A DNA stretch of 20,472 nucleotides. Origin: DAIOGN01 sp036745245 (GTDB lineage Bacteria; Zixibacteria; MSB-5A5; JAUVRN01). This document shows positions 7,487-14,883 of the stretch, piece by piece. The DNA lies in the NCBI GenBank assembly GCA_036745245.1, contig DAIOGN010000049.1, positions 1 through 20,472 of the forward strand, given 5' to 3'. The notes under the pieces are model-generated. The model was not told where the DNA came from. It ran no database searches and was given only the letters and a program-made list of their open reading frames with translations. The position numbers and the translations under genes were made by a program. The number at the start of each line of letters is the position of its first letter. The stretch's first letter is position 1.

Positions 7487-8794
7487 CTACACGCCCACAG
7501 GGAACCGGGGCTTCTCCACAACTTTGCCGCTGTCTGTGTCCACGCGGCTGATGTCGGCGCCCAGGTGCGCCAGCCGCTCTTCCATCTGCACGTAGCCGCG
7601 GTCGATGTGGTAGATGCGCAACACTTCCGTGGTGTTGTGCGCGGCCAGAGAGGCCACCACCAGCCCCGCGCCGGCGCGGATGTCGGAGGCCATCACCGAA
7701 GCGCCCGAAAGCTCCGGCACCCCCTTGATGGTGGCTTCATCGCCCGCCACCTTGATCGAGGCCCCCAGCCGCGAAAGTTCCATGACGTGTGTGAACCTGT
7801 CTTCGAACACGGTTTCGCGCACATGGGAGCTGCCGTCGGCTACGCAACACAACGACATGTGCGCCGCCTGCAGATCGGTGGGATAGCCCGGGTAGGGAAA
7901 CGTCACCATATCCGCGGCGCGCAGGCGCTTCGGCCCCTGTACACGCACCGAGTCGGGCTTCCTGTCGAAGCGGCAGCCCATCTCCACCATCTTCTGCAAT
8001 ACCAGTTCCAGATGATCGGGCACGCAGTGAGTCACGGTCACGTCGCCCCCTGTGATGCCGCCCGCCATGAGGTAGGTGCCCGCTTCCAACCGGTCCGGCA
8101 TCACCTCCACGTCAGCCGCCCTCAGGGACGTCACGCCTTCGATTTTGATCTGCGTGGTGCCGGCGCCCATGATGCGTGCGCCCATGGCGTTGAGAAAACG
8201 AGCCACGTCGTCCACTTCGGGGTCGCAGGCGGCGTTGATGATGTGCGTGGAGCCCTTCGCTAGAGCCGCGCCAATCATGATGTTCTCGGTGCCGGTGTGG
8301 GAGGGGCGGTCGAAGTGCACGGTGGCGCCCACGAGTCCCGCCGTGCGCCCGTGTATGTATCCGTGGTCTTCGGAAAACGTGGTGGCCATGCGCTCGAAAC
8401 CGCGCAGGTGGAGATTCACGGGCCGCTGGCCCAGCGAGCAGCCCCCGGGCAGCGAAACGCGCGCCTCCTGAAAACGCGCGAGGAGCGGCCCCATGACCAT
8501 AAACGAAGCGCGCATCTTCCGCACGAGGTCGTACGGTGCCTCCGTCTTGTTCACGCCCGAGGCGTTGATCTCGAGCACCTGACGCTCGGTATCGAACGTG
8601 ACGCGCGCTCCAAGGTGCACGAGCACACGTGCCATGGTGTGCACATCCGCCAGGTCGGGAACGTTGCGGATGACGCTGGTTCCTGTGGAGGGCAGAAGTG
8701 CCGCGGCCATAAGTGGCAGCACACTGTTCTTGGCTCCCACCACAGACACTTCGCCCTTCAGCGGGCGACCGCCTCGAATGATGAATTTATCCAT
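7487..8794 (-). CDS. murA: UDP-N-acetylglucosamine 1-carboxyvinyltransferase (MurA)
   Basis: This 435-residue protein has the usual MurA length and covers the whole family from the start. It catalyses the first committed step of peptidoglycan synthesis, transfer of enolpyruvate from PEP to UDP-GlcNAc, in the cytosol. Visible hallmarks are K22-N23 in VVGAKNSVLPL, the active-site loop PGGCSLGQRPVNLH with the catalytic Cys at 119 (the fosfomycin target; some lineages have Asp here), and FPYPGYPTDLQAAHM with the conserved catalytic Asp in PTDLQ. The C-terminal half contains ASDIRAGAGLV and HIDRGY, also typical. A purine-rich GGGGGGAG lies about 11 bases before the ATG. A TATACT-like minus-10 box lies on the minus strand at 8844-8849, without a convincing minus-35. 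The gene is divergent from the cytochrome operon and nothing in it is unusual. Confidence 0.97.
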   Translation of the reverse strand: MDKFIIRGGRPLKGEVSVVGAKNSVLPLMAAALLPSTGTSVIRNVPDLADVHTMARVLVHLGARVTFDTERQVLEINASGVNKTEAPYDLVRKMRASFMVMGPLLARFQEARVSLPGGCSLGQRPVNLHLRGFERMATTFSEDHGYIHGRTAGLVGATVHFDRPSHTGTENIMIGAALAKGSTHIINAACDPEVDDVARFLNAMGARIMGAGTTQIKIEGVTSLRAADVEVMPDRLEAGTYLMAGGITGGDVTVTHCVPDHLELVLQKMVEMGCRFDRKPDSVRVQGPKRLRAADMVTFPYPGYPTDLQAAHMSLCCVADGSSHVRETVFEDRFTHVMELSRLGASIKVAGDEATIKGVPELSGASVMASDIRAGAGLVVASLAAHNTTEVLRIYHIDRGYVQMEERLAHLGADISRVDTDSGKVVEKPRFPVGV

Positions 8795-8988
8795 GTATCG
8801 TGTCGCTCCCCCCGAGCGAACTCCCTCCGTGCGCCAATCTTAAGTATACACCCTGCGGTGGCAAGTGCAGGGGGCGGGACGCGCCCCGGCTCCAGCCATC
8901 CTGCGGCTCCCACGGCCACCCACTAACCGACACCTAACACACACTGCCACAATGCATTACAATAGTCGATATCGTACTCAAGTTTTAC

Positions 8989-9016
8989 TTGACGCGACCT
9001 ATAACATGAATAGATT
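8989..9016 (+). promoter_or_regulatory. Candidate sigma-70-type promoter of the cytochrome operon
   Basis: TTGACG (8989-8994) and TAGATT (9011-9016) are separated by 16 bases and lie 42 bases before the ATG of the first cytochrome gene. The region is AT-rich compared with its surroundings. This is a motif match only. No operator is recognised in the 263-base divergent gap with murA. Confidence 0.4.
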
Positions 9017-9057
9017 CAACCCAGCGGTCGCTCCCTGACATCCTGGGGACCAACATC

Positions 9058-10956
9058 ATGAGCATTCGGGGACGGTTCGTCGCGGCAGTGATTCTCGCCT
9101 TTCTGGCCACTCCGGCCCGGGCTGCCGACGTTTGCCTGGACTGCCACGAACCTGACCTCCACGATTCATCCCGCACCTCCTTTGCCATGCTCCCCACGAG
9201 CGCTCATGCGGGGCTGGCCTGCATCGACTGCCACACCGCCGTGAATCTGGAGGACCACCCGTCCGAGTCGGCGCGCATCGTGGAGTGCTCCAATTGCCAT
9301 GGCGACGTGGCCGAGGAGTACGCGCAGTCGGTTCACCATCGCAAGCTGGAGGGGGGAGATTCCAATGCACCCTTCTGCTACGACTGTCATGGCATTCACA
9401 ACATCCGTGCCCGGGCCGACTCGACGTCGCCTTCAAGCCGCACGCACATTCCGCTCATGTGCGCCAAGTGCCACTCCACCACCGAGAAGGTCGGGCTGAT
9501 CGGGGGCGGCCAGGAATCACCGTACGCGGCGTACAGCCAGAGCATCCACGGCAAGCTCATCCTCGAAGAGGGGATGGAAGGGGCGGCCGTGTGCTCAGAC
9601 TGCCATGAGCCTCACAGCCAGCGCCGCAAACACGACCCGAAGGCCTCCATCTTCAAGTCCAACATCCCCGCCACCTGCGGGAAGTGTCACGGCGAAATCA
9701 CGGAGCAGTACAACGCTTCCGTGCACGGGAAGGCGGTACAGGACGAGAATTTCGACGCGCCGGTATGCACCGATTGCCACTCCGAGCATCGCATCCTGCC
9801 GCCCGATGACGAGAAGAGCAAAGTTTACGGCGCTAACATCAGCCGCACCACCTGCCTCGACTGTCACAAGACCCTGCAGCTGGCCGATGCGCAGGGAATC
9901 TACAAGAGTGGCGATTACACGTATCGCGACAGCTACCACGGCGCCGCGTCACGCGCCGGCGTGGTGGAGGTGGCCAACTGCGCGTCGTGTCACGGTGTGC
10001 ACAACATCCTTCCGTCGTCCGACCCGAAGTCGAGCATCCACAAGGACAATCTGCCCAACACGTGCGGCAAGTGCCACCCCGACGCTTCAGTGAACTTCGC
10101 AGCCGGCACGGTGCACCGCTGGGAGGAAACCGCCTCCGAGCCGGCCGCGGCATGGGTGCGCTTCCTCTACATCTGGCTGATCGGGCTGGTCCTGGGCGGC
10201 ATGACCATCCACAACGGCATTCTCTTCGTATTCCATCTGCGGCACCGCGATCGCTCTACGCCCACCACCGTGGAGTACCTGCGCTTCACGCGCAACGAAC
10301 GCTGGCAGCATTGGATCATGGCGTTTCTGTTCATCGGCCTGGTGATCACGGGCTTTGCCTTCCGCTTCTCAGATTCCTGGTGGTCGAAGTGGTGGGTGGG
10401 GTCGTCGTCCGGCTTCCTGCTGCGCGACTTCCTGCACCGCCTGTTCGGTGCGCTGTTCGGCGGGCTCATGCTGTACCACATGGGCAGCATGTGGTTCACG
10501 AAGCGCGGCCATCAGTTGCTCAAGCACCTGTGGCCCACCATCCACGACGTGCGCGGTGTAGTGCAGAACCTGCGGTTCCACCTGGGCTTCTCCAGAGACC
10601 GCATGCAGGTGCCGGGGCTCTTCGACTACGCCGAAAAGGCCGAGTACTGGGCGCTGGTCTGGGGCTCCTGGGTGATGCTGCTCACCGGTCTGCCGATGTG
10701 GTTCGAGAACTGGGCGCTTTCCTTCATGCCTCTGTGGCTCCTGGACGTGAGCCGTACCGTGCATTTTTATGAGGCCATCCTGGCCTCAGGCGCCATCGTC
10801 ATCTGGCACTTCTATTTCGTGATGTTCGATCCGGAGTACTACCCGCTGAACACGTCGATGATCACGGGCCGTGCGCATCCGCGCGAGGGGTTCGAGCCTG
10901 CGAAACTGGCCGACGAGACCGCACCCAAAGCGGACGATGCGGACACTCCAGGCTAG
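9058..10956 (+). CDS. 11-heme cytochrome c fused to cytochrome b561-like membrane domain
   Basis: This 632-residue protein has a signal peptide at residues 1-22 (ending PARA). A periplasmic domain with eleven CxxCH motifs follows, with first Cys at 26, 55, 77, 107, 135, 179, 207, 237, 266, 308 and 336. About five membrane helices follow (near 365-388, 417-437, 457-477, 531-548, 569-592), with His residues suited to bind b hemes, for example QHW, FLHRLF, LYHMG, VHFYE and WHFYF. The fusion matches the architecture of Geobacter CbcL, an inner-membrane quinol oxidase with c and b hemes. The likely role is electron exchange between the quinone pool and periplasmic acceptors or donors. Direction and partner are unknown. 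A GGGGA at 9045-9049 serves as a weak ribosome site. The end overlaps the next cytochrome gene by 20 bases, suggesting translational coupling. No catalytic reductase subunit is in the window. Confidence 0.93.
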   Translation: MSIRGRFVAAVILAFLATPARAADVCLDCHEPDLHDSSRTSFAMLPTSAHAGLACIDCHTAVNLEDHPSESARIVECSNCHGDVAEEYAQSVHHRKLEGGDSNAPFCYDCHGIHNIRARADSTSPSSRTHIPLMCAKCHSTTEKVGLIGGGQESPYAAYSQSIHGKLILEEGMEGAAVCSDCHEPHSQRRKHDPKASIFKSNIPATCGKCHGEITEQYNASVHGKAVQDENFDAPVCTDCHSEHRILPPDDEKSKVYGANISRTTCLDCHKTLQLADAQGIYKSGDYTYRDSYHGAASRAGVVEVANCASCHGVHNILPSSDPKSSIHKDNLPNTCGKCHPDASVNFAAGTVHRWEETASEPAAAWVRFLYIWLIGLVLGGMTIHNGILFVFHLRHRDRSTPTTVEYLRFTRNERWQHWIMAFLFIGLVITGFAFRFSDSWWSKWWVGSSSGFLLRDFLHRLFGALFGGLMLYHMGSMWFTKRGHQLLKHLWPTIHDVRGVVQNLRFHLGFSRDRMQVPGLFDYAEKAEYWALVWGSWVMLLTGLPMWFENWALSFMPLWLLDVSRTVHFYEAILASGAIVIWHFYFVMFDPEYYPLNTSMITGRAHPREGFEPAKLADETAPKADDADTPG

Positions 10957-13720
10957 TCTCCTGGCGTTGTGCACGGCGGCACTCGCGTGCACGACCGTCC
11001 GCGCCCAGACGGCGGACGACTGCCTCGCCTGTCACAGCGACGCGGATCTCACCAAGCAGCGCGACGGCAAAACCGTCTCCCTCTTCATCCAGCCGGAAAC
11101 CCTTCATGGATCCGTTCATGCGGATCTCGACTGCATCAGCTGCCATGCCGATCTGGAGGGCGCCGAGTTTCCGCATGCGGAATCGCTGAAGCCTGTGGAC
11201 TGCGGCCAGTGCCACGACGAGGTGGCCAGCGAATACTCCGCCAGCATCCATGGTCGTGAGAGCGCCAAAGGCGTCAAGCTGGCGCCCAGGTGCTGGGATT
11301 GCCACGGCGCGCACGACATCAAGCCACACGCCAGCCCGGGGTCGCGCACCGAGAAGTTCAACATCCCCTTCATGTGCGGCACCTGCCACAAGGAGGGCAC
11401 CGAGGTCACCCGCACCTACGACATCCCGCAGGATTCGATCGTCTCCCACTATTCGGAGAGCATCCACGGGGAGGGGCTGTACCGCCAGGGCCTCACGGTC
11501 ACTGCCGTGTGCAGCGATTGCCACACGGCGCACAGCGTGCTGCCGCACACCGACCCCAGGTCGTCCATCAACCACGACAACGTGGCCGCGACGTGCCAGA
11601 AGTGCCATGGCCGCATCGAGCAAGTGCACCTCAAGGTCGTGCGTGGCGAGCTGTGGGAGCGCGAGCCCGACAAGGTACCCGCCTGCGTGGACTGCCACTC
11701 GCCGCACAAGGTGCGCAAGGTGTTCTACGAACTGGGCATGGCCGACAAGGACTGCCTGCGCTGCCACGAGAAGCCGGACATCTTCACGGTGCGCGACGGC
11801 GACACCATCTCACTGGTGGTGGACTCCGTGCCGGTGCACAACTCCGTTCACCGCGGCACGGCCTGCGCGCAGTGCCACACCGGAGTGAGTGCGTCTGCGC
11901 GCCGCCCCTGCGAAACCATCACGGCCAAAGTGGATTGCTCCGTGTGCCACGCCGACCAGGTGAAGCAGTATCACACCGGCATTCACGGACAACTGGCCGA
12001 CCGCGGCGACCTCAACGCGCCGGATTGCCGGGAGTGCCACGGGACGCACGAGATTCGCGCCAAGGTGGACCCGAAGTCGGTCACCTATCCCACGGCGGTG
12101 CCCAACCTGTGCGCCCGCTGCCACCGGGAGGGGGAAGTGGCCGCCGTTCGCCGCCAAGCCGAGGGAGACGAGCACAACATCGTCCGCAATTACACCAACA
12201 GCATCCACGGCAAGGGTCTGCTTGAAAGCGGGCTGGTGGTCACCGCCATGTGCACCGACTGCCACACGCCACACCAGGAGCTGCCGGCCTCCGATCCAAG
12301 GTCCACCGTGCACAGGGACAACGTCCCCTCCACCTGCGCTCGCTGCCACAGCGGCATCATGGAGCAGTTTGAGAAGAGCATCCACTCGCCCACCGTGTCG
12401 GACTCCAAGGACCCTCTGCCGGAGTGTGCCGACTGCCACTCGTCGCACACGATCAGCCGCACCGACGAGGAAGGCTTCAAGCTCGAGATCATGGATCAAT
12501 GCGGCAAATGCCACGCCGACGTCGCCAATACATACTTCGAGACGTTTCACGGCAAGGTGTCGAAGCTGGGCTACACGGACGCCGCCAAGTGTTACGACTG
12601 CCACGGGGCGCACAACATCATGCCCACGTACATGCCGGCCTCCACGCTCTCACGCGACAACATCGTCAACACGTGCGGGAAGTGCCACGAGGGTTCGCAT
12701 CGCCGCTTCGCCGGATACCTCACGCATGCCACGCACCACGATCGGGAGAAGTACCCGGCCCTGTTCTACACCTTCTGGTTCATGACCACCCTTTTGGTGG
12801 GCACGCTCACCGTGGCCGGCCTGCACACGCTCTTGTGGCTCCCGCGCTCATTCATCGCCATGCGCAGGCACAAGGCGATCCGCATGGCCCCCCACGGCCG
12901 CGAATACCGTCGCTTCGGCACACTGGCGAGGCGGCTGCACATCATGGTGATCGTGAGCTTCATCGGACTGGCCGTCACCGGCATGGCGCTGAAGTTCTCG
13001 TACCTGGCCTGGGCGCAGTGGATCGCGGAATTCCTGGGCGGGTTCGAATCCACGGGCTACATCCACCGCGTGTGCGCGGTGATTACGTTCGGCTACTTCG
13101 GGATCCACATCTGGGATCTGTTCCGGCAGAAGCGCGACTCGGGCCTCACATGGTGGGGCTTCCTCACGGGTCCGAACTCCATGCTGCCGCGCAAAAAGGA
13201 CTGGGAGGATCTCAAAGGGACGTTCAAGTGGTTCATTGGCCTGGGCCCGCGCCCCGCTTATGGGCGCTGGACGTACTGGGAGAAGTTCGACTACTTCGCG
13301 GTGTTCTGGGGCGTGGCCATCATTGGCGCCACCGGACTCATCCTGTGGTTCCCCGAGTTTTTCACGCGGTTTCTGCCCGGGTGGTTTCTGAATGTGGCCA
13401 CCATCATTCACTCAGACGAGGCGCTTCTGGCGGTAGGCTTCATCTTCACCGTGCACTTTTTCAACACGCACTTCCGCCCCGACAAGTTCCCCATGGACAC
13501 CGTGATCTTCACGGGCCGCGTGCCGGTGGAGGAATTCAAGGAAGACCGTCCGGAGGAGTACCAGCAGATGGTCGAGTCGGGCGAACTCGAGAAACACCTG
13601 GTGGACCCGCTGCCGTCCTATGTGGTGAAGGGTCTCAAGATCTTCGGCGCCACGGCGCTCATCATCGGCATCATTCTCATTCTGCTCATCATCTACGCTG
13701 AAATCTTCGGGTACCGCTAG
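10937..13720 (+). CDS. 19-heme cytochrome c fused to cytochrome b561-like membrane domain
   Basis: This 927-residue protein has a signal peptide (about 1-23, ending TVRA). Nineteen CxxCH motifs follow, with first Cys at 29, 66, 89, 119, 147, 192, 220, 250, 273, 310, 334, 364, 392, 439, 467, 497, 522, 552 and 580. The membrane part has about six helices (near 608-635, 666-687, 708-728, 785-805, 826-846, 901-925), with candidate b-heme His in RLHIM, YIHRV, GIHIW, IIHSDE and VHFFNTH. Hemes 1-8 and 9-16 form two copies of one module. The C-terminal helix after residue 900 is absent from the 11-heme protein upstream. The likely role is a quinone-linked periplasmic electron conduit working with that protein. 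The start at 10937 is chosen because the signal peptide begins there. The open frame extends to 10871, inside the previous gene. Only a weak ribosome site is visible, consistent with coupling. Confidence 0.92.
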   Translation: MRTLQASLLALCTAALACTTVRAQTADDCLACHSDADLTKQRDGKTVSLFIQPETLHGSVHADLDCISCHADLEGAEFPHAESLKPVDCGQCHDEVASEYSASIHGRESAKGVKLAPRCWDCHGAHDIKPHASPGSRTEKFNIPFMCGTCHKEGTEVTRTYDIPQDSIVSHYSESIHGEGLYRQGLTVTAVCSDCHTAHSVLPHTDPRSSINHDNVAATCQKCHGRIEQVHLKVVRGELWEREPDKVPACVDCHSPHKVRKVFYELGMADKDCLRCHEKPDIFTVRDGDTISLVVDSVPVHNSVHRGTACAQCHTGVSASARRPCETITAKVDCSVCHADQVKQYHTGIHGQLADRGDLNAPDCRECHGTHEIRAKVDPKSVTYPTAVPNLCARCHREGEVAAVRRQAEGDEHNIVRNYTNSIHGKGLLESGLVVTAMCTDCHTPHQELPASDPRSTVHRDNVPSTCARCHSGIMEQFEKSIHSPTVSDSKDPLPECADCHSSHTISRTDEEGFKLEIMDQCGKCHADVANTYFETFHGKVSKLGYTDAAKCYDCHGAHNIMPTYMPASTLSRDNIVNTCGKCHEGSHRRFAGYLTHATHHDREKYPALFYTFWFMTTLLVGTLTVAGLHTLLWLPRSFIAMRRHKAIRMAPHGREYRRFGTLARRLHIMVIVSFIGLAVTGMALKFSYLAWAQWIAEFLGGFESTGYIHRVCAVITFGYFGIHIWDLFRQKRDSGLTWWGFLTGPNSMLPRKKDWEDLKGTFKWFIGLGPRPAYGRWTYWEKFDYFAVFWGVAIIGATGLILWFPEFFTRFLPGWFLNVATIIHSDEALLAVGFIFTVHFFNTHFRPDKFPMDTVIFTGRVPVEEFKEDRPEEYQQMVESGELEKHLVDPLPSYVVKGLKIFGATALIIGIILILLIIYAEIFGYR

Positions 13721-13731
13721 AGCGCCCCGGG

Positions 13732-13737
13732 TATATT
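13732..13737 (+). promoter_or_regulatory. Possible minus-10 box for a leaderless transcript
   Basis: TATATT ends six bases before the ATG at 13744. A transcript starting at the usual distance would begin on or next to the start codon. There is no Shine-Dalgarno sequence in the 23-base gap after the cytochrome stop, which fits a leaderless gene. No minus-35 is convincing. Confidence 0.3.
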
Positions 13738-13743
13738 CCCCTC

Positions 13744-14640
13744 ATGCGAGCAGGCGCCGGAGGAAACCACTCCGAAGTGGGTGCACTCAAACGCGTGCTG
13801 GTGAAACGGCCGGAACAGGCTTTCATCTCGCAGAGCAAGCTGGACGCGGAATGGAAGCAGCTGGGGTACCGCGAGTGTCCCGACTTTCGCAAGGCCGCCC
13901 GGGAGCACGATGCGTTCGTGTCGATCCTCTCCGAGCATGCAGAGATTGCTACCTGCCCGGAGGATCCCTCGGTGACGATCGACTCGATCTATGTTCGCGA
14001 CGCTTCGCTCCTCACCAACCAGGGCATGGTGATGTGCAACATGGGCAAACCCGAGCGCGTACCTGAACCTTCGGCGCTCATGAAGGAATTCACGAGCCTC
14101 TCCGTGCCCGTGGTGGGCGTGATTCGCTCACCAGGTCTTTTGGAAGGCGGAGATGCTGCGTGGCTCAATGACTACACGCTGGCCGTGGGGCGCGGCTACC
14201 GCACGAACTCTCAGGGTCTCGATCAGCTGAAGAGGTGGCTCGAGCCGTCGGGCTGCGACCTGGTCGTGGTGGACCTGCCTCACTGGAACGGACCCGGTGA
14301 CGTATTTCACCTCATGTCGATTCTCAGCCCCGTGGACACCGACAAAGCGCTGGTGTACTCCCGACTCATGCCCGTGGTGTTCCGCAATCGCCTGCTCGAA
14401 CTCAACTACAAGTTGATCGACGTGCCGGACGATGAGTTCGAATCGATGGGGTGCAACGTGCTGGCCCTGTCCCCGGGCAGGGTCCTGGCGCTGGCCGGCA
14501 ACCCCCTCACGCGAAGGCTGCTCGAGCAGGCTGGCGTAGAGGTGCTCGAGTACGTGGGAAAGGAGATTTCGCTCAAGGGACTGGGCGGCCCCACGTGTCT
14601 AACCCGACCGCTATTGCGCGCCACCGTGGCAGCGAATTAA
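13744..14640 (+). CDS. Dimethylarginine dimethylaminohydrolase / amidinotransferase-fold protein
   Basis: This 298-residue protein belongs to the guanidine-modifying superfamily (DDAH, arginine deiminase, amidinotransferase). Visible motifs in order are D80-SIYVRD-86 (substrate-contacting acidic residues), LEGGD with E134 and D137, GPGDVFHLMS with H189, and GGPTCLTRPL with the likely nucleophile C285. These give the expected Cys-His-Glu catalytic set. The length is close to DDAH and shorter than arginine deiminase (about 400), so hydrolysis of methylated arginine or a related guanidino compound to citrulline is the best guess. The exact substrate is not determined. No signal peptide is present, so the enzyme is cytosolic. 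It begins 23 bases after the 19-heme cytochrome gene on the same strand. Co-transcription is possible, but a TATATT just before the ATG suggests its own start. A functional link to the cytochromes is not evident. Confidence 0.82.
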   Translation: MRAGAGGNHSEVGALKRVLVKRPEQAFISQSKLDAEWKQLGYRECPDFRKAAREHDAFVSILSEHAEIATCPEDPSVTIDSIYVRDASLLTNQGMVMCNMGKPERVPEPSALMKEFTSLSVPVVGVIRSPGLLEGGDAAWLNDYTLAVGRGYRTNSQGLDQLKRWLEPSGCDLVVVDLPHWNGPGDVFHLMSILSPVDTDKALVYSRLMPVVFRNRLLELNYKLIDVPDDEFESMGCNVLALSPGRVLALAGNPLTRRLLEQAGVEVLEYVGKEISLKGLGGPTCLTRPLLRATVAAN

Positions 14641-14651
14641 CCCCTTGAAAC

Positions 14652-14670
14652 GCCCTCCCGGGGCTTGTTG
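14652..14670 (+). terminator. Weak terminator-like hairpin after the DDAH-like gene
   Basis: GCCC (14652-14655) pairs with GGGC (14661-14664) around a TCCCG loop and is followed by TTGTTG. The stem is only 4 bp, so this is a weak candidate. Confidence 0.25.
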
Positions 14671-14704
14671 ATTGCCTGCGATTTCCAGCCTCTAGCCACA
14701 TCGC

Positions 14705-14795
14705 GGAGAGATGTCCGAGCTGGTTTAAGGAGCATGCCTGGAAAGCATGTGGGGTGTAACAGCCCTCCTGGGTTCGAATCCCAGTCTCTCCGCCA
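14705..14795 (+). tRNA. tRNA-Ser (anticodon GGA)
   Basis: The 91-base sequence folds as a class II tRNA. The acceptor arms are GGAGAGA (14705-14711) and TCTCTCC (14785-14791). The discriminator is G at 14792, as expected for serine, with an encoded CCA at 14793-14795. The anticodon stem CATGC/GCATG encloses the loop CTGGAAA with anticodon GGA at 14740-14742. There is a long variable arm, and a T arm CTGGG-TTCGAAT-CCCAG. The 3' half is a classic target for tyrosine recombinases, and an integrase gene starts 88 bases downstream. Confidence 0.97.
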
Positions 14796-14813
14796 AATAT
14801 ACTACTTCCTTTA

Positions 14814-14842
14814 TTGACAATCAGTTACATGTGACATATAGT
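14814..14842 (+). promoter_or_regulatory. Near-consensus sigma-70 promoter of the integrase gene
   Basis: TTGACA (14814-14819, perfect minus-35) and TATAGT (14837-14842) are separated by exactly 17 bases, 41 bases before the integrase ATG. The spacer holds an imperfect palindrome GTTACATGTGAC (14824-14835, 10 of 12 positions symmetric), a possible operator for the integrase itself or for an element-encoded regulator. Confidence 0.75.
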
Positions 14843-14883
14843 GTGGTGTGGCCAAAATGGGGCCATGCTGGAGGGCTTAGTCC

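Noticed and set aside
10862..11767. A 301-codon minus-strand frame opposite the heme region
   Set aside because: Ala/Val/Gly-rich shadow of repeated heme-binding codons; no ribosome site or domain.
12424..13701. A 425-codon plus-strand frame inside the 19-heme cytochrome gene
   Set aside because: It is out of frame with the CxxCH-bearing protein, and its product is a His/Arg/Pro-rich low-complexity sequence produced by the codon composition.
9058..13720. Regularly spaced repeats considered as a CRISPR or other DNA array
   Set aside because: The periodic signal comes from CxxCH codons in two protein-coding genes. The spacing is conserved at protein level, not as identical DNA repeats.
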